Of a stretch of DNA of 64,000 nt, positions 1-12,190 are shown one piece after another. The stretch is from assembly GCA_029747015.1 (NCBI GenBank), contig JAKOGI010001345.1:152001-216000 (forward strand), given 5' to 3'. Numbering within the stretch: position 1 is the stretch's first letter; each line of letters begins with the position of its first letter. Under the pieces are notes generated by a model, which was not told the origin of the DNA, did not search any database, and saw only the letters and a program-made list of their open reading frames with translations. A program made the translations under genes and the position numbers. Source of the stretch: Carnegiea gigantea. Taxonomy: Eukaryota; Streptophyta; Magnoliopsida; Caryophyllales; Cactaceae.

Positions 1-1482
1 ACAAGCCGGATTCATGGTTCTCAACCGAGTGCAATGTTTCTTCCCTAGTCATTCCCCTTTACTTGTATTTTCATTTGTGTCTTTTCATAAGTGAGCTTGT
101 ATTTTTTCAAGTGTAAGGCCAGCTCTATATAAGGCCATATTGTCGAGTTGTTTGGCATCAGATCATCCAGCAAATACAAAGCAAGTTTCAGAATTGAGTT
201 GTTCACTCACTTCTCTTAGACCCCTAGTTCTATATCTTGAGAAGTGGCTCTCTCAAGTGGTGTTCTAGGTCCCTTTAATTCAATTGGGTGGTGATTAAAT
301 TCTGTATCCTAATTGATTTAAGGGATTGCCCAAGTTCTTGGCTTGAGTGGCTCCTCTTAGTGGATTATCTCTTGCTCGAGTCCTTGTTCTATCCATTGCT
401 TTCCTTACTTTCTCAGGAAAACAAAAAAAAAAACAAAACATCCCTAACCAAAAAAAAAAAAACAAAACACATACTTGTTACCTTGCTTAGTCATTTGGGT
501 GCTCCCATATACATCACTCACTATTGTGGTCAACAAAGTGGAGTTAGAGGTGACTAGGCTTAGTGTAGTTAGTGTAAGTCTTCGAGCACAAATTGTTGAT
601 CTAGAAGAAAAGGTGAAAGCCTCAGCTATTGTGCATGAAGAGGAGTTTCTTGGAAGGTTGGATGATGACACAGTCATATATTCAGGGGAAGCCAAAGCAC
701 TCAAGGACTAGAAACTGGAGGCCTCTTGGCCAGTCCCATCAGGGACTTTGTAGTAGGCCCTTTGAGAAGTCATCGCTCGTACTTGAGACTCGTGTCTCCT
801 TGGAATTTCTCCTCTAAGCCCTGCAAACCCCACCTCTACTCTTGTACCTTCTGTCTCTAAGAAATGATCACATCTTCTTCTCTGTCTCTTGAAAGTTCTA
901 TCCTCCATTCCATCAAACCCCTCCATTGAAATTACCTTCTCAAGTGTGTGAAATGCTCATTCATGGTTACTATCATTTGTTATTTTTATATTGGTGGTTG
1001 ATATGGGCCTGTATGCCCATAATAAGTCTAATCACTAGTCTTAGCTAGGACTTATGTGCCCCTTAGATCACCATGCTTCTTATTTCGTTACCTATTTTTG
1101 GCATATATGTCCCTAACTAGTATTTTATGTTTATAGGACTGTCCATATTTACTCTCCAGATGTGTAGCGATGTATTTCCAAGTGGCAATAAAAAATTATT
1201 TCCTTGTGATTTGAATTGATCCTTTCTTTTTTCCTTCTTTTCATTGCCACATCTATCTTTTATTTTTAATGAAAGTCAAAGAGGAGGAGAATTCTATGCT
1301 ACTTATCACAACAGGTACATAAGACTGCAAGGGCCACACATTGTAATGCCTCAGGGGGGAGCATTAGAGACACCTAGGATAAGTGTTAAGGAGAATGAGA
1401 CTTTTCATTCCCTTACTATGTCTATTATAATTAGTACGACATGCTCATATAATAGTTTTTATGAGATCGATTGCCTTTCATC
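1..1482. other. Unclassified repeat-like DNA, possible LTR-retroelement leader
   Basis: No gene is recognised here. A TATA-like stretch (tctatataagg, about 124-134) is followed by a U5-like AT-rich leader and two A-rich tracts (about 420-465), a layout often seen at the 5' end of plant LTR elements. A 78-codon frame at 475-711 reads as a polar, possibly coiled-coil peptide (VNKVELEVTRLSVVSVSLRA and onward). It could be a scrap of a retroelement gag, but no family was recognised. Confidence 0.3.
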
Positions 1483-1510
1483 AAAACGGAGGAGATTGTA
1501 GGGACCCTTC
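1483..1510 (+). other. Polypurine tract and possible LTR start
   Basis: The run ggaggagattgtagggac has the form of a plant Copia polypurine tract followed by an LTR beginning TGTAGGG. No matching upstream LTR is seen in the window, so the assignment rests on this motif alone. Confidence 0.3.
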
Positions 1511-2459
1511 AAGGTCAGCCAATTAGAGCCTAGTTCCAAAATGGAATCTTATTGTAAAGTAGTCCACATAATTGTTTTAATGAAAGATAAAAGGTTAAGT
1601 CAGAATCTATTTAGAGAGACACAGGAAAGAGCTAAAAATTAAGTATTTGGTAAAGTGAATTAGAAGCAATCTTATAGTTACACCCTTAGAATATATCATT
1701 CTAGTCAATCTTATCAAAATAGAATCACTATAAGATGCCCAGAGCATTTATTCTTGCAAAATTATTTATTTTACATTGAATTCATGATAAATATCACATA
1801 GAATAATGTATGAATATATAACCCCCTTAACGAAAACTCTTTGACTTACTACTAGCGGATCTCAATGTGGATGTTATTTATTAAAGAGAAAGATGAATTT
1901 TTACTTAATCTTTTTCTTATCATAATTCTGGATATTTCTCACAAAAATTACTCTTGATCATGTTCACGAATGATAAAGCATCAAATTAAAGAGGAAAACT
2001 GGGCGTTAGTAGCCAAGCAAGTTACAAGTCAAACTATTAGGGTAACACTAACTTTCAATATCAACAATTTAATACTACTAGGACTCTTTTTGGTCAGGTC
2101 CCCTAATTAAGCTGATCATAATGTTCTTCGCAAAAAGATTAAAAAGAAATGGTTACATCAACTACTATGACGATGAAAGAGAAGACAACAAATTATGTCT
2201 TTTGAGGAAAAATCATTTAAGTCGAGTTCAAGAGAATTTATCAAAGAGCGAAAGGATCAGACTCTGTAAATAGCAGTCAAAATTCTTACACACATTTTTA
2301 TAATTCAAGATGAAGGCCTACGATCAAAAGTGCTACAATAACTATGTCATTTACATCCAATTATGTAAGTTTTAAAAGGAAGATCTACAAATAGAAGAAC
2401 CATTTGAAGACCAAAGGTTGCAACATTTGGAAAACGAAAAAAGTATAATGTCTTAAGCT
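1511..2459. other. No gene seen
   Basis: AT-rich sequence without a frame or motif that I recognise. It may be the body of the LTR suggested just upstream, but nothing proves this. Confidence 0.4.
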
Positions 2460-3092
2460 TGTAACCATTATACTCATCTCATAGATCTTTCAATTCTTTA
2501 TAATACTAGTGTGATGGTAGTGGGTGAGAGTCACCACTTATATATTGAGAGTGTTGTCCTTCTGAAAGTTTGTGTACTCTAAGAGTTGAGGGTTGTTAGG
2601 GAAGCTTTAGAAATATTTATCTCTAGGCAAGGAGCTTGGGTGCTCATGTTGTGTTGTACACGAGTTATTACAGAGTGCTTAGGAAAAGCTTTATAAGCAA
2701 TAAGGAGCAAATGAGTCTCTTCTTGATTATTATTCTTATGAGAGTTAAAACTCTAGAAGTGGAGATGCGTCAGAGTGCCTTTGGAAAGCTTGATTTTTGT
2801 AAGGAGATGGCAGACTTTTGCATCCCTATCTTGAGGAGATAGTGAATTGATTGAATCCTAAAGTGTAGCAAGGGGCCTTAGGTGGGGACGTAGCCCAAGG
2901 TTAATTTGGGTTAACCTCCTAAAAACCTTATGTTCCTATCTCTTTGAATTCTCTACTCTTACTAACTTTGATCTTTACTATTTTATTGATGTCAGATACT
3001 CTTACACTTTCATTCATCTTAACTTGTGTTAAGAATCCTGGTTATTTACATGTATATATGTATATGTGTATCTATTTATATATTTATATATA

Positions 3093-3172
<80 letters not shown>

Positions 3173-3268
3173 GAATATTCTATTTTAGCAAGCAAGGTTT
3201 AAAAGGATCAAAGTCTTTATAGACTAACCTATTCACCCCTCTAAGGTGATTTTCTTTGCCTAGTGGGA
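2460..3268 (+). mobile_element. LTR-end/leader-like fragment of a Copia-type retroelement
   Basis: The text around 2880-2960 (ggtggggacgtagcccaagg, then ggttaacctcc) and around 3225-3265 (acctattcacccctctaagg, then cctagtgggatcaa) resembles the ends of SIRE-like plant Copia LTRs just before the primer binding site. The piece is split by a TG/TA microsatellite and stops where the LINE sequence begins. No primer binding site is visible. The family assignment comes from recalled motif wording and is inferred. Confidence 0.35.
3050..3171. repeat. TA/TG microsatellite
   Basis: Irregular TA and TG steps are followed by an unbroken TG run (about 3095-3148) and a TA run (about 3149-3171). It is alternating purine-pyrimidine throughout. 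Confidence 0.95.
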
Positions 3269-3279
3269 TCAACACACAT

Positions 3280-4690
3280 AACATCTCTACATAATGTTTC
3301 TACTTTCTTTTTGACAATCTTAGGTAGCCTAATGATATGGGACCAAAATGTTATTCTCCTTATTAGTATAGAACTAATTACCATAATTCTATCAACATAT
3401 AACAAGTGTCTACTTTGCTATTTTTTGATCCTTGCTATAATTTAACAACTAGAATTTGACAACCCATAGGAAATAACTTAAAGGTAGAAATCGGAAGCCC
3501 TAGATACTTAAATGGCGGATCACCCACAGTAGAACTAGACATTCTAATTGAATGCTTTTTTTTTTTCTCTCATAAGTCACCCTAAATAAGACCATTTATG
3601 ATTTATTCTCATTAGTACTTAACCTAGACATTTTTGAAAATTATTGAAAAATGTCCTTTATGTAGCTTATAAACTTCCCATCAACCTTGTAAAATACTAA
3701 TTAGTCAACTATAAATTACAGATGACATGGGCTGATGATCTTGCATACTGAATGCAAGTTTAAAAAAAAAAATAGTTCTCCGCAACCTGTTCAAGCATTT
3801 TGACAAACCTTTAATTTTAAGGACAAACAAGAAAAAGAAGATTGAATCTATTTGTCTAAGGGCTTCCCCCTTTAAAAGCCATGTCTATCCCCTTCAAAAG
3901 TAATTGGCTAAGCTAGGGAAGTAATACAACTCATCACCCATTTTCTATATCTATTAGGGAAGTGGAGAAGTCTATGGACTTCGTCAACATAATCGTAATA
4001 TTTTGAGTCATTGGCTTTTCTCATATCAATCTTTATGATACACCTAAGGCTCAAGTTCTTCCTCTTATAACCCCTTACTGCCTCTTGACATATCATGACA
4101 TTATGAGCAAGCACTCTTTAGTGAAAGCACACTGACTGAGAATCACCTTTTCATATAGCAGATATTTTAATCTTGGGCATTTAACTTTGAAAATGACCAT
4201 ACAAAAGGTCGGAAGTCCCTATAGAAACAAGGAGATTAATCTTAGGAATTACTACAAGCTTAGCAGTATTTGTATGTCTTGAAAAATTCTTACATAATAG
4301 CTACTACCAAATCTCCTACAGTTTCCTAATTTTGATTTGCAGAGCCATTAGTGCATCCATAAGGTCTTGATAAATTGTTAGCTATGCTGACAATAACTTT
4401 CTTGATTTTCTTTGTAGTAACATCTCCAGGTAGAGCTATTTGTTACTTTGGCACTAAATCTGGACCATTACAAAATACTTCTACTTTCATATATTTCCTT
4501 AATATTGGTTGAGCACCCATGAGTTTTTTAAAAAATAAAAATAAAAATCAACCATATAAAGACCTACTACGTCTTTCCCTGCAATTCTATTGTTTTTTTC
4601 ATCCTTCATAAGATAATATATATTATGTTCTTTTCTTTGTTTCAAGGGTGAAAAGAAAAGGTTGGAGTATAGATCTCTTGTCCTACACAT
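3280..4690 (-). pseudogene. LINE reverse transcriptase remnant
   Basis: Several minus-strand blocks match plant LINE reverse transcriptases: RDLYSNLFFSPLKQRKEHN (about 4680), NVMICQEAVRGYKRK then LRCIIKIDMRKANDS (about 4100-4010, finger and palm A, with the catalytic Asp in KIDMRKA), FPNRYRKWVMSCIT, then FSKMSRLSTNENKS (about 3632-3590) and PPFKYLGLPIST (about 3520-3483). The YADD box expected near 3730 is not readable. Frames change between blocks, so this is a pseudogene. Confidence 0.8.
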
Positions 4691-4999
4691 TTTATCTTAC
4701 ATTGTTGCTTAATTAGCTCCATTGATGTGATGCCTCTAGAGCAGCTATCAACTTAGTTTAGGCCACTCCTCCTTCTCTAGCAATGCTAGACTGAGGTGAT
4801 TATCCTAAAAATCCCTTTGGATGTCAAATAATTTAAGAATGTCCACCTTTTCGCGAATGTTCCTAAATTTTGATCTATGCAAACATTTAAGGGGAGCCTT
4901 TTGAATAAGTTAGAACACATGACAACTATTAACTTGTTTGTTCTAGATATCTCTACGAATGTTATGGAATTCAAGATGATCCATCCACATGTTGAAAAA

Positions 5000-5830
5000 T
5001 CTAAATTGTGATTTCGTTATATTCAATTATGAAAAGCAATAAGGGCCGGTGAATGATCTGAAATTCCATGAGAAAGGGATTCAGCTAGAGTGTCACCTTA
5101 AGCCAAAATAGACTCCTGATTAACAAGGATTCTATCTAGCTTAGGGGAAAAAATAATAATAATGTCCTAAAATTTTCATATCCACCAAATCACATATTTT
5201 AAAATAATCCCTAAAATCATTGATTTCCTAAACTGTAACTATCCTATCTCTAATCTTGTCATCAACATTAATACTAGTGCTGTAATCCCAAAGAAGAATC
5301 AAAGGCTTAGCAACCTTGCTAGCAAAGTCTTTGCTGCAAAACCAAAGACTCTTCCCTAACTCCATATCATTTAGACCATAAACAAAGGATATAGAGAACT
5401 AAATTCCTATATCTTTTTAAGCTACTATATAGTTAACCGTCTGCTCTGTTGCTCCAAGAACCAATGCTTGATATACAACTTATCTCAACACAACTTAGAT
5501 TCTCCCGTTGTAGATGGGCTTATAATTAATATAAGAACCTCATCCTTGAAATACAGTATTGTATATATTCTGAAAACTTACTTACCTAATCTTTATTGTT
5601 TCCACTAACCCTATTAAACCCATCTTATCATGAACAGTGAAGTTCTTAACTTCATAATGCTGTGAGAGCTTGTACAAGAACTTGATACCGCTTTGAGAGC
5701 TTGTTTAAGCCCTTTATATTCCAACCAACTATATTCATCCAGCAATAAGAGTTTCCCGACCCACCTAGTTACCCCTTTCAACCACTTCCAAAATATCACC
5801 ATCCAAATTTCGTAGAATTGCAAAGGAACT
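5000..5830 (-). pseudogene. LINE endonuclease domain remnant
   Basis: The minus strand encodes pieces of an exonuclease-endonuclease-phosphatase fold. A degraded start lies near 5745-5715 (EYSWLEYKGLKQAL, compare WNIRGLN). The C-terminal SDHSPALIA motif lies near 5075-5040 in a different frame. SDH carries the catalytic His of LINE endonucleases. The intervening part is too decayed to follow. It lies between the ORF1 and reverse transcriptase remnants as expected. Confidence 0.65.
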
Positions 5831-6099
5831 GGATATAGTCAAACATGTTGTCTAAGAAGTGCCTTATAAATTTACTCTTCTTAAAGCCCCAACTCTTTGA
5901 AAAACTTCTCATCATCAACAATATGAATTAGTGCATCATTCTCAGATGCTAGTATCACCATTTTCAGAGTTAATATCTTATGTATGTTTAGGTATACTCT
6001 GTTGTGGGACCTATATCCTTTTGATGTTATTTTCCTTTCGATAATCCTCTTTATACCTAACCAAATGACACTAATTTCATTTAACAGGCCTCTATTCAT

Positions 6100-6510
6100 G
6101 ACCTATCTTCTAAGGAACCCGTTGTTAGTTTGAAACTCCACATAATTAGAAAAGGTTTGTCTGATTGTACTTCAATCAATATATGAGCATATTCAAGCAT
6201 TGTTCCCTTAAGAGTTTTCTTGTCTATTTTGATGGGAGCCTGTATCAAGCTTCTCATCTTACTTAAACTTGGAACCAACTAGAACTTGAAGTCTAACTAT
6301 GATAGCATAACTAAATAGGTAGTTGTTTAATTAAATCCCTATCTATTATCAAATCCTCACTCTATGCCTTCAGCAATAATGGTTTTTTGTTAGCAAAGAA
6401 CAACTTCCTTTTTAGAATCCAATCTCTATTTTTATTTGTGTCAAATTTCAATAAAAATAGTCCATCTTTTAGAGCCAAGATGTGCTCCATGTTACAGCTA
6501 CCACAAACTG
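6100..6510 (-). pseudogene. LINE ORF1 remnant, DUF4283-like
   Basis: Reading the minus strand gives DGLFLLKFDTNKNRDWILKR, then a stretch about placing lines and conditions ending SLSKMRSLIQAPIKIDKKTL and MLEYAHILIEV. This matches the usual DUF4283 pattern in plant LINE ORF1 (DGIFL, then LSKIASLIGKP, then YARVLVEV), known for nucleic-acid binding ahead of a zinc knuckle. Two frames and at least one stop are needed to follow it, so it is not a working protein. No zinc knuckle was found downstream. Confidence 0.75.
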
Positions 6511-6804
6511 ATTCAAAAAACCAGAGAAGACTGCAGAATAAGGATTACTCCCAATAACACAGCATATCAATGATTATTACGGATACTTAATTTGTTGTTC
6601 AATATCTTATTTCTTAGTTTCACATATTTTTTACCATCAATCACGTTTACTGGTTATAAAAGATAGGGTCAGGCCCTCTCCATTGTTAGCAACACTAGCA
6701 TACATTTTTTAGAGTGTGCCTTGTCGCACTTTCATGCTTCTAACAATGGTATTGAGAACTCTCTTGGATCAAGCTCGAAATTGGTATAGAAAACCTAATT
6801 AAGT

Positions 6805-7903
6805 CATTGGTGAGCAAGAAAGGAATGGAACTTGAAACCTAAAGACTCAAGTCCCACTCCTTCTTGCTTGGTGAGAATTTTAAGGAGAAGGGACTTGATG
6901 CCCCCATGTATCAAGTTCCACCTAAATCCAAGGGACTTGAACCCTCCTATTATCAAGGAAATTCAAGTCCCCAAACTACAAGGGATCATAATAATAGCCG
7001 AAATTAAAAGAAAAATATATGGAAAATTTATTTTTTGCCATCTAGTTTTCTGATTGTTGTTCAGCCCACATCCATTACCTAATAAACCCTAACCATAGAA
7101 GAAGGAGGGGGGAGGGGCGCTCCACCGACAACCTCTATTCCATCAGCGACCCCACTTTACCATCAATGAGAAAGAAGGTTTCTTCTTCTGTGACCCGATC
7201 TATGTGATTTCTTAATTTTTTTGTGTTCTTCCTCCTTTGTTCTCCCCCTTTATTATGGGGCTATTTTTTTTGGGATGAAGGTGGTGAAGATGGATGATGG
7301 TGATGAAGATAGATGAATGGGTGTAGATGACGTGAAGGGTGAGCACAGCAACGTTGGCGAAGATTATATGCTCTGTGGATTTGAATTGTAAAGTGTTCTT
7401 CCCCCTTTATTCTCTAACTCATCAGCGTTTTTTGTGCCTTTTTATTTCTTTACTTATTAAAAAATTACCAAAAAATGTGACACATGGCTAGTAAATAAGA
7501 TTTAATTTGAGTTTGGTTTTAATATGTTGATACTTTGTTTGGTTAATTATCAAAAAAATATTCAAAAAATTGTAAACAACTAATTGCAATAAAATAAAAT
7601 AAAAGTCTTCACAGGCTTTATTTTTAAAAATAATAATAATAATAAGAGATTATTTACAATGCAACTAACATTTCAAAAAGAAAAAAAAGTTTTGATTCCA
7701 TTCCATAAGTGTTTTTTTTTTTTTTTGGGATAAAGATTCCATTCCATAAGTGTTAGCCAAATAGCAAGGAGGGGAACTTAGTTTCATTCCATTCCTATTT
7801 GACTCATCAAACAATTGAGTTTAGGATTCAAGTTTCATTCCCATCCCCCTAGATATCAAGTCCTGATTCCATTCCATTCTCCTTTTGCTCACCAAATAGG
7901 GCC
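6805..7903. mobile_element. Non-autonomous inverted-repeat DNA element, about 1.1 kb
   Basis: The left end (cattggtgagcaagaaagga) is an imperfect inverted match of the right end (minus strand: ggccctatttggtgagcaaa). Both are followed inward by short caagtcc/ggacttg subterminal repeats. The element is bracketed by TAAGT at 6800-6804 and 7904-7908, a possible 5-bp target duplication. There is no transposase. The interior is AT-rich with a G-rich patch near 7103. Superfamily not assigned. Confidence 0.6.
7694..7754 (-). mobile_element. Tiny poly(A) retro-insertion with target duplication
   Basis: A 20-bp direct repeat (gattccattccataagtgtt) at 7694-7713 and 7735-7754 flanks only a T run plus gggataaa. 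On the minus strand this is a few 3'-terminal bases plus poly(A), the product expected of an extremely 5'-truncated LINE insertion. It sits inside the 6805-7903 element. Confidence 0.6.
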
Positions 7904-8721
7904 TAAGTAGTTATGTTCCACTAGGCTCCCCCAAACTATCGCAACAGTAGGCGAATTGCTTTCCCCAACTTAAACGGACTGCATAACTGGAGAATTATTA
8001 CTACTCAAGCACTGAGATCTTGATGGATTTGACAAGCTTTTAGGCTGTCTTATGATCGACCTCACCAAGATAATGGAACATCCCTAACTTGGATAGAGTG
8101 GTTGGCAACGACTATTGGATTTTCATATACCATATTCTATATTCTTTTATTCTATTTAATGCCCACAACAATTTTAAAAAATTAAGATTTGGAATATGAA
8201 TATGATACTATGAAAGGTTGAAATTTTCATTATGAAATCTGAATAAGATTTGTTTTTAATTTATTTTCTAACCATTTAATCTTTCTCACGTCATTTGAGA
8301 AAAGTATGTGGCACCCAATCTTGAAATTTTGTTGAGCAATTGATGTTGAGTTTCAAAATCTCTGCAAAGTTTTATCAATGGGTTATGATTTTACTTACGA
8401 CACGCAGTGTTTCTCTATTCATCAGTGGAAGGATACATAGAAATTTCAATTAACATAATGAAATAATATTTAGAATACTTATTTGATAATTTACTAATAA
8501 TTTCCCAAAAAAAAATGTTTGTCATTATTTCACGTAAAAGGCTGTTTTCACTCACTCTAATGTTGCCATTAATAAGGAAATAAAACTATGTAAATAATGT
8601 TAAATTGAATTGTCTAGGAGGTAAAAGGATATGAAAATATGTATGAACTAACAATCATCTCCTATTAAATAATTGATTCATTATTTATTTTTAAATACCG
8701 TAAACTAACTCTTATGAGCAT
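7904..8721. other. No gene seen
   Basis: AT-rich spacer between two inverted-repeat elements. No coding frame, repeat or motif recognised. Confidence 0.4.
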
Positions 8722-8730
8722 ATAATGGAT

Positions 8731-9365
8731 GAATTATTTTTATTTACCACCCTCAAGGGTTTGGTAAATGTTATTTCTACCCTTGAAGTTTTCGAATTAT
8801 CATTTACCCCCTTCACATTTGCACAACAGTATTACAAATCCCCCAAATTACAAAAGTGCTTTTGATGGTCCTAAAATTGGTTTGGTTAGTTAATGACATG
8901 GCAAAAACATAGTTTAAGGAAACTAATTAACGCCTTTAATAAAAAAGGCATCAGTTTGCTCACCCGAACATAGTCAGATATTGGGTAATGGAAGAGAAGG
9001 AGATAACAGAGAAACTTATCGTAGAAGGTGAAAGAAGGTTCAAATCGCACCATATGGAGTGTTGGGAGGTTTGTTGGGCCATGACAACCTTAGCAGTGGT
9101 CTCAATGTCATTACTGCAGCCGCCACTCATCACGTCGATCAGATCTAAGGTTAAAAGAATCGGGTCGGAGCACAATTAAACTTCAAATAGATAGAGGAGA
9201 TAGGATAAGGGTAAAAGAACTTATAAACATGAAGGGCATTTATGTAACTTTAAGGGTTTGTAATACCATCATGCAAAGGTGAAGGAGGCTAAATGATAAT
9301 TCGAAAAGTTCAGGAGTGCACATAATATTTACCAAAACCTCGAGGGGGTAAATGAAAATAATTTT
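8731..9365. mobile_element. Mutator-like MITE with long terminal inverted repeats
   Basis: The first and last roughly 130 bases are inverted copies: left gaattatttttatttacc then ttcgaattatcatttaccc, and the same order on the minus strand of the right end. Nine-base near-identical flanks ATAATGGAT (8722-8730) and ATAATGAAT (9366-9374) fit the 9-bp target duplications of MULEs. The 635-bp element encodes no transposase. Short frames on both strands near 8960-9179 are chance. Confidence 0.7.
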
Positions 9366-9374
9366 ATAATGAAT

Positions 9375-9689
9375 TCTTTCTTTTCGACTCGTCAATAGAT
9401 TTATTTCTATTTGTTAATAATAAATTGTATGCCTTTTGCTAGTGAATATCATGTATTCCATTCATATTAATGCATTTTTCATAATTTAGTAGTTTTTGTT
9501 AAAGAATTATATTAAATAATAATTTGGAATGAAGATATATAAAAACTATATGATATTAATGACATTTTGCATGCTTCAACTCTACCACTTGTATTTCCTC
9601 ACTTTTTACTCTCTACATATGTTATTATTTCGACCAATAGCCAGGGTTCAAAATGTAGCTATAAAAATTACTCGCTTCCATAAAATTTG
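9375..9689. other. No gene seen
   Basis: AT-rich spacer. A 126-codon frame beginning at 9529 runs into the SINE remnant, so it is not a gene. Confidence 0.4.
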
Positions 9690-9830
9690 TCCAGCCTACA
9701 ACAACAACAGCACCTCACAGTGTAGATACATTTTTGTAAGGTTTGTGAAGATTCAGGTGCAGGCAGCCTTATCTCTGTGGACATTTCTACCCATAGAGAG
9801 ATCAATTTTAAGAGACCCACAAAAAATCTA
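9690..9830 (-). mobile_element. Au-type SINE remnant
   Basis: The sequence acaacaacagcacc, then ttgtaaggtttgtgaagatt, then gcaggcagccttatctctg and accatagagag follows the order of the plant Au SINE 3' half in reverse complement: GTT-rich tail, then the gcaaggtctgggga and gcagccttaccc blocks. A second, independent copy lies at 59700-59835. Pol III boxes are not clear in this copy. Confidence 0.6.
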
Positions 9831-11230
9831 TTTTGGGGAAAATACTTTAGAAGTTAAAATCATTTGGCAGATAAAAGATAATATACATAAAAATACTAAA
9901 ATCAAATAGCACTAAATATGTATGAAACCAACATAGTCGAGGTAGATAAGGTGCCTTTACTAACCATAGGTGAGATACCAATGACCAACTAAGATTATTT
10001 TAATACTAGCATATCAAGTATAGACAACAGAAGGTAGAATAATAGTCAATACATAGCATTCCTGATTCATATAGAAGCCGAAATTTGTCTTGCCTAGAGT
10101 ATGAAATTTTTTTAAGGGTGCACTATTTAATGCACCATTTTCCATTTATTTTAGAAGAAAGAGAACATATTTAATACTAATAGTCATAAGAAAGGATTTT
10201 AATTTGCAACTTTGATAAAAGAAAAAAGGGACAAATGTTTTGGGATGAAGGGAGTAAAACACTTGAACAAAGCAGCCATAGCTAAGTATCACTACCACAT
10301 TTCCCTGGAGAAGCAATGTTTATCACTGAAGTGAATAAAGTTCTTCTCAATGGTAACAATTTTTAGTCAGTAAAATTAGGGACCTATGTGGCTTGTCATT
10401 GGAATAAGTCGTTAAAAATTAGCCTAAATTTGCAAGTAGTTTTACTTATGCTACTTGGCTCACTAAAACTTGAGGGGGTAGCATACAATTGCAAGCCAAT
10501 ATGGTCAGTTAAGGGTCAATTGCCTAAATGTCATCAAGCTAGTGCTTTTCTTTTGATTTTTAAGATCTATTTGGTAAGGCTAAGTACAAAAGAAAATAAG
10601 ATAAAAATGCAATACTTCAACGAATCCTTTGTGATGTTTATGTCAAGGCAATGGTGAAATAATGATGCTTTTTTTTCTTAATCTCCACACAACCAGCATG
10701 TTATTAACAAGTTACTGAACTGGCTTAGAATTCTAGTTGTAGCTTTGGATTAATTTGCACATATTATCAAACTAGGGCAATTTGCATTTGATAGCGGCAA
10801 ATGAAGCAAAAGATTACAAGTATATTGTAGCAGCTACAGTATAATATGTGTGTAGGGTGAGATAAATTAAAGAAGCTCAAAGGGTAATAGAAGTTCGAAG
10901 ATAGCTTAGAGACATCGTATAGATATTGAGAAATTGATTCCAATATATTACCACAAAAAGAGTGAAGCCAAGATAGAGTCTTTATTTATTGTCGTTTTAC
11001 CTGAAGCCTTAAATATCTTTGATTCTCCCTCGTGGCATTAGTAATGGAAATTAGCTTCCTATGATAATAAAATCTCTTTTTTTAACCCCCAAAAATTATT
11101 TTTTATATTCTTATTAGTCTTTCAAAATTTTGATTTTTGATAGAATTTTATTAAAAATTTGAATTTGTTGGGGATTCATATTTGTCCAGAACTATCAATG
11201 ATTTATGTAACTTGAGGATTTAATATGTCG
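9831..11230. other. No gene seen
   Basis: AT-rich sequence. An 89-codon frame at 10388-10657 has no recognisable domain and no splice or promoter context, so it is not called. Confidence 0.4.
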
Positions 11231-11237
11231 GATCGGT

Positions 11238-11650
11238 TTGAACATTCACGAGATCTCCTAAACCAATTGAAAGTAGTTTCAATATAGTTTTAGATAAAAT
11301 AGTACTTCAATAGATTAAGAAAGAGTGCACAATACTTATGTAACTTGAGTATTTAATATTTTTTAATTATCTTGTTTGAATTCCTCCAATAGCTTCTTTC
11401 TATTTTCATTTTATTCCCTTTTCCTTTTCCTTTCTTTTTTTCTAAGGAATTATACATTAGTTGGATTAGTTATTTATAATCTAGCATTATGCAAAGGACA
11501 AAAAAATTTTATGCATATACAAATTGATTATGTGTGTATTTGCTTTAATTTTAGCTGAATATTTTGAATGTCTCTTAGTTCTGAACATTCACAATGGCCC
11601 ATAAAACCAATTGGAAGCAATTTCAATATAGTTTTAGATACAATAATATC
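11238..11650. repeat. Diverged direct repeat pair
   Basis: Two copies of a block reading gaacattcac, then ccaattg.aag.a.tttcaat and atagttttagata lie at about 11238-11303 and 11581-11644, spaced about 343 bases. Both sit in AT-rich unclassified DNA. They may be two parts of an old element or a segmental duplication. Confidence 0.55.
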
Positions 11651-12190
11651 TCTATGTTCAAAGAATTTGTTAATAAGCTTAGTTCTATGTAAGACAATTC
11701 TATGTAAAGGATTAAACAAAAAAACAAAAAGTCCTCAAATAGATTATGTATCTATTATTATTTTTTGGGTGTGTTTTTTGAGAACGCTAAGAACACTGTT
11801 ATATCATACAATGAATGACTAAACCTAAACGTTAATCTATCTATAATTTAAGTTGTCAACATTAGATAAAAATCTAATTGATATATTATGGATATTTAGG
11901 TGAAACTCATATGTTGATTTCATGTGATGGCTTTAAAGTGTGAAAATAAGGATCTAAATGATTATAGCCCTTTTGCTATGGTCCAAAGGTCTTACATCAT
12001 TGAAATATCATAGTTTTAAAAATAGGGGTCCGGAGACTCATATGAAGTTAATGGTTGCCACATCATGGCATCCCATCAGCTTTCTAGAAACATCTATTCA
12101 ATTGCATAATGCAAATGATTACACTGATCTTGTCACTATTTCAATTAATAAAAAATCTTCTCGTCCCATTTTTACGGTTGGCCCCAACTC
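11651..12190. other. No gene seen
   Basis: AT-rich DNA. The 118-codon frame at 11958-12314 has no recognised domain and overlaps a repeat, so it is rejected as a gene. Confidence 0.4.

Larger units (their letters stand above)
3270..6700 (-). mobile_element. Degenerate plant LINE (non-LTR retrotransposon)
   Basis: Broken frames on the minus strand follow the domain order of a plant L1-type LINE: an ORF1 with a DUF4283-like domain (about 6510-6100), an endonuclease (about 5830-5000), then reverse transcriptase (about 4690-3280). The 3' end, with zinc knuckle and poly(A), is missing where the Copia-like leader begins. Many frameshifts and stops show an old, dead copy. Neighbouring pieces are other repeats. 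Confidence 0.8.

Noticed and set aside
3725..3752. Plus-strand TWADDLAY, resembling a reverse transcriptase YADD box
   Set aside because: The surrounding reverse transcriptase is on the minus strand. The plus-strand motif is a chance effect of a near-palindrome (gatgatct/agatcatc) at the decayed box.
9529..9909. 126-codon plus-strand frame
   Set aside because: Overlaps the SINE remnant at 9690-9830 and has no recognisable domain.
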